NCBI GenBank assembly: GCA_964371865.1
Contig: CAYJOR010000011.1
Coordinates: 1 to 60,309, forward strand
Length of the DNA: 60,309 nt
DNA from: CAYJAZ01 sp964371865
GTDB taxonomy: Bacteria; Desulfobacterota; Desulfovibrionia; Desulfovibrionales; Desulfovibrionaceae
Reading direction: 5' to 3'
This document shows positions 59,574 to 60,309 of this stretch, in pieces; position 1 is the first letter of the stretch; every line of letters starts with the position of its first letter. The notes under the pieces are model-generated. The model saw only the letters and a list, made by a program, of their open reading frames with translations, was not told the origin of the DNA and searched no databases. A program made the position numbers and the translations under genes.

Positions 59574-60309
59574 ATGCCTATTATTGATTTTCGTTATCGT
59601 CCAAGCACTCAAGAATCTTTAGATTCAGTATTAAAAAATCCTGTTTATGCTGAATATATCAAACTTACCAACTTTCCCACACGTCCTGTAAAGTCACTCG
59701 AAACTTGCATTGCAGAATTACAAGAATTGCAAATTACAAAAGCCGTTATTGCCGGACGTGATATTGAATCCACCTACGCAACTCCTAGCACAAACGATGC
59801 TGTGTTATCTTATATGAAAGCAGCTCCTGAACTCTTCATCGGCTTTTACGGTTTTGATCCGGCAAAAGGTATGACCTCTATCAGAGCTTTCAAAAATGCA
59901 ATAGAAAATAATGGAATGAAAGGAGCTTCAATAGATCCCGGAATGGCAAAAACTGCAATATCTGATGCTCGCTTTTATCCTCTTTACGCAATGTGCTGTG
60001 ATTACAATATCCCTGTAATCATGACTGCCGGACTTTCCCCCTATATGGTTGGAGTTACACTAGAAAGTATGAATCCTCATCATATCGACAAAGTTGCTAC
60101 CGACTTCCCTGAACTGAAAATACTCATGAGTCATGGTGGTTATCCATGGGTAAATGATGCTATTGCTGTAACCTTACGGCATACCAATGTATATATGGAT
60201 TTTTCAACCTGCGAAAGTAAGCTTTTTGGTGAGGCGTATATTAAAGCAGCGAATGAGTATATCACCGACAAAGTAGTTTTCTCGAGTGCAAACCCATTTG
60301 TAGAAGTAG
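59574..60309 (+). CDS. Amidohydrolase-2 family protein (truncated by window end)
   Basis: 245 codons are visible and no stop is reached. The translation begins MPIIDFRYRP, has KAVIAGRDIES near residue 62, FIGFYGFDPAKGM near 96, IPVIMTAGLSP near 144 and KILMSHGGYPWVNDA near 182, then NVYMDFSTCE. This is the COG2159 (decarboxylase/amidohydrolase-2) barrel. AAAGGGG precedes the ATG. It is divergent from the antiporter-amidohydrolase pair, and the three may form one catabolic unit. Confidence 0.85.
   Translation, partial: MPIIDFRYRPSTQESLDSVLKNPVYAEYIKLTNFPTRPVKSLETCIAELQELQITKAVIAGRDIESTYATPSTNDAVLSYMKAAPELFIGFYGFDPAKGMTSIRAFKNAIENNGMKGASIDPGMAKTAISDARFYPLYAMCCDYNIPVIMTAGLSPYMVGVTLESMNPHHIDKVATDFPELKILMSHGGYPWVNDAIAVTLRHTNVYMDFSTCESKLFGEAYIKAANEYITDKVVFSSANPFVEV

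Noticed and set aside
1..60309. tRNA, rRNA, prophage, transposase, toxin-antitoxin or defence genes
   Set aside because: I looked for cloverleaf T-arm sequences, rRNA cores and family motifs of these systems on both strands and saw none.

Overview
The window is AT-rich chromosomal DNA from a bacterium with a Gram-negative envelope (lipid A acyltransferases, heptose epimerase HldD, many lipoproteins), flagella, an anaerobic oxygen-stress system (PerR with rubrerythrin) and [NiFe]-hydrogenase maturation. The fused ArsR/methyltransferase SahR beside ahcY, the perR-rbr pair, DUF1844-argC and DUF177-rpmF-plsX-fabH-fabG-acpP all point to the Desulfovibrionaceae (Desulfobacterota), in an unusually low-GC member. 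This placement is inferred from gene content and family knowledge; no database was searched.

Layout. 1-600: non-coding, with a repeat remnant and a probable MITE. 0.6-3.7 kb: a small membrane protein, then ribF-hisB and two lipoproteins. 3.8-7.4 kb (minus): hypD-hypE, tpiA-secG. 7.6-10 kb: sahR-ahcY. 10.1-14.1 kb (minus): DUF177-rpmF-plsX-fabH-fabG-acpP. 14.4-15.7 kb (minus): fliJ-motE behind a strong sigma-54-type promoter. 15.8-19.2 kb: divergent nickel-pincer cofactor genes, larE on one side and larB-larC1-mutY on the other. 19.4-23.6 kb (minus): diguanylate cyclase, SulP transporter, and a radical SAM gene behind a twin operator. 23.9-27.9 kb: small secreted protein, sigma-54 regulator, htpG. 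28-30.6 kb (plus): DUF1844-argC, then perR-rbr. 30.8-34.8 kb (minus): acidic putative type I secretion substrate, hldD with a double TonB-C protein, LOG protein with tadA. 34.9-37.6 kb (plus): beta-CASP nuclease-rsmD-coaD. 37.8-44.2 kb (minus): DUF533, recR-ilvD, valS. 44.5-47.4 kb (plus): VKOR-like protein and ABC-F ATPase. 47.6-52.2 kb (minus): FlgO-like lipoprotein, tatD, reductase, tyrA and two acyltransferases. 52.4-60.3 kb: rluB, CII-like regulator, NlpC/P60 lipoprotein, metallophosphoesterase, then an antiporter-amidohydrolase pair opposite a second amidohydrolase cut by the window end.

Most genes are core housekeeping genes with clear families. I see no rRNA or tRNA gene, CRISPR array, prophage, transposase or defence cassette. 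The unusual content is mostly between and around genes: (i) a dispersed element with an 18-bp terminal inverted repeat (one mismatch), and a related class of long hairpins with a CCCCCTTCCTTA-type tail sitting just after stop codons, always in the sense direction; (ii) a second dispersed repeat family upstream of three minus-strand genes; (iii) a 217-bp MITE bounded by CTAG; (iv) a promoter framed by two 23-bp palindromes exactly 42 bp apart; (v) -24/-12 promoters before fliJ-motE, a FlgO-like lipoprotein and an amidohydrolase, together with an orphan sigma-54 activator whose receiver domain is degenerate; (vi) a LarC lacking its second domain, and a LarE promoter that predicts a leaderless mRNA.
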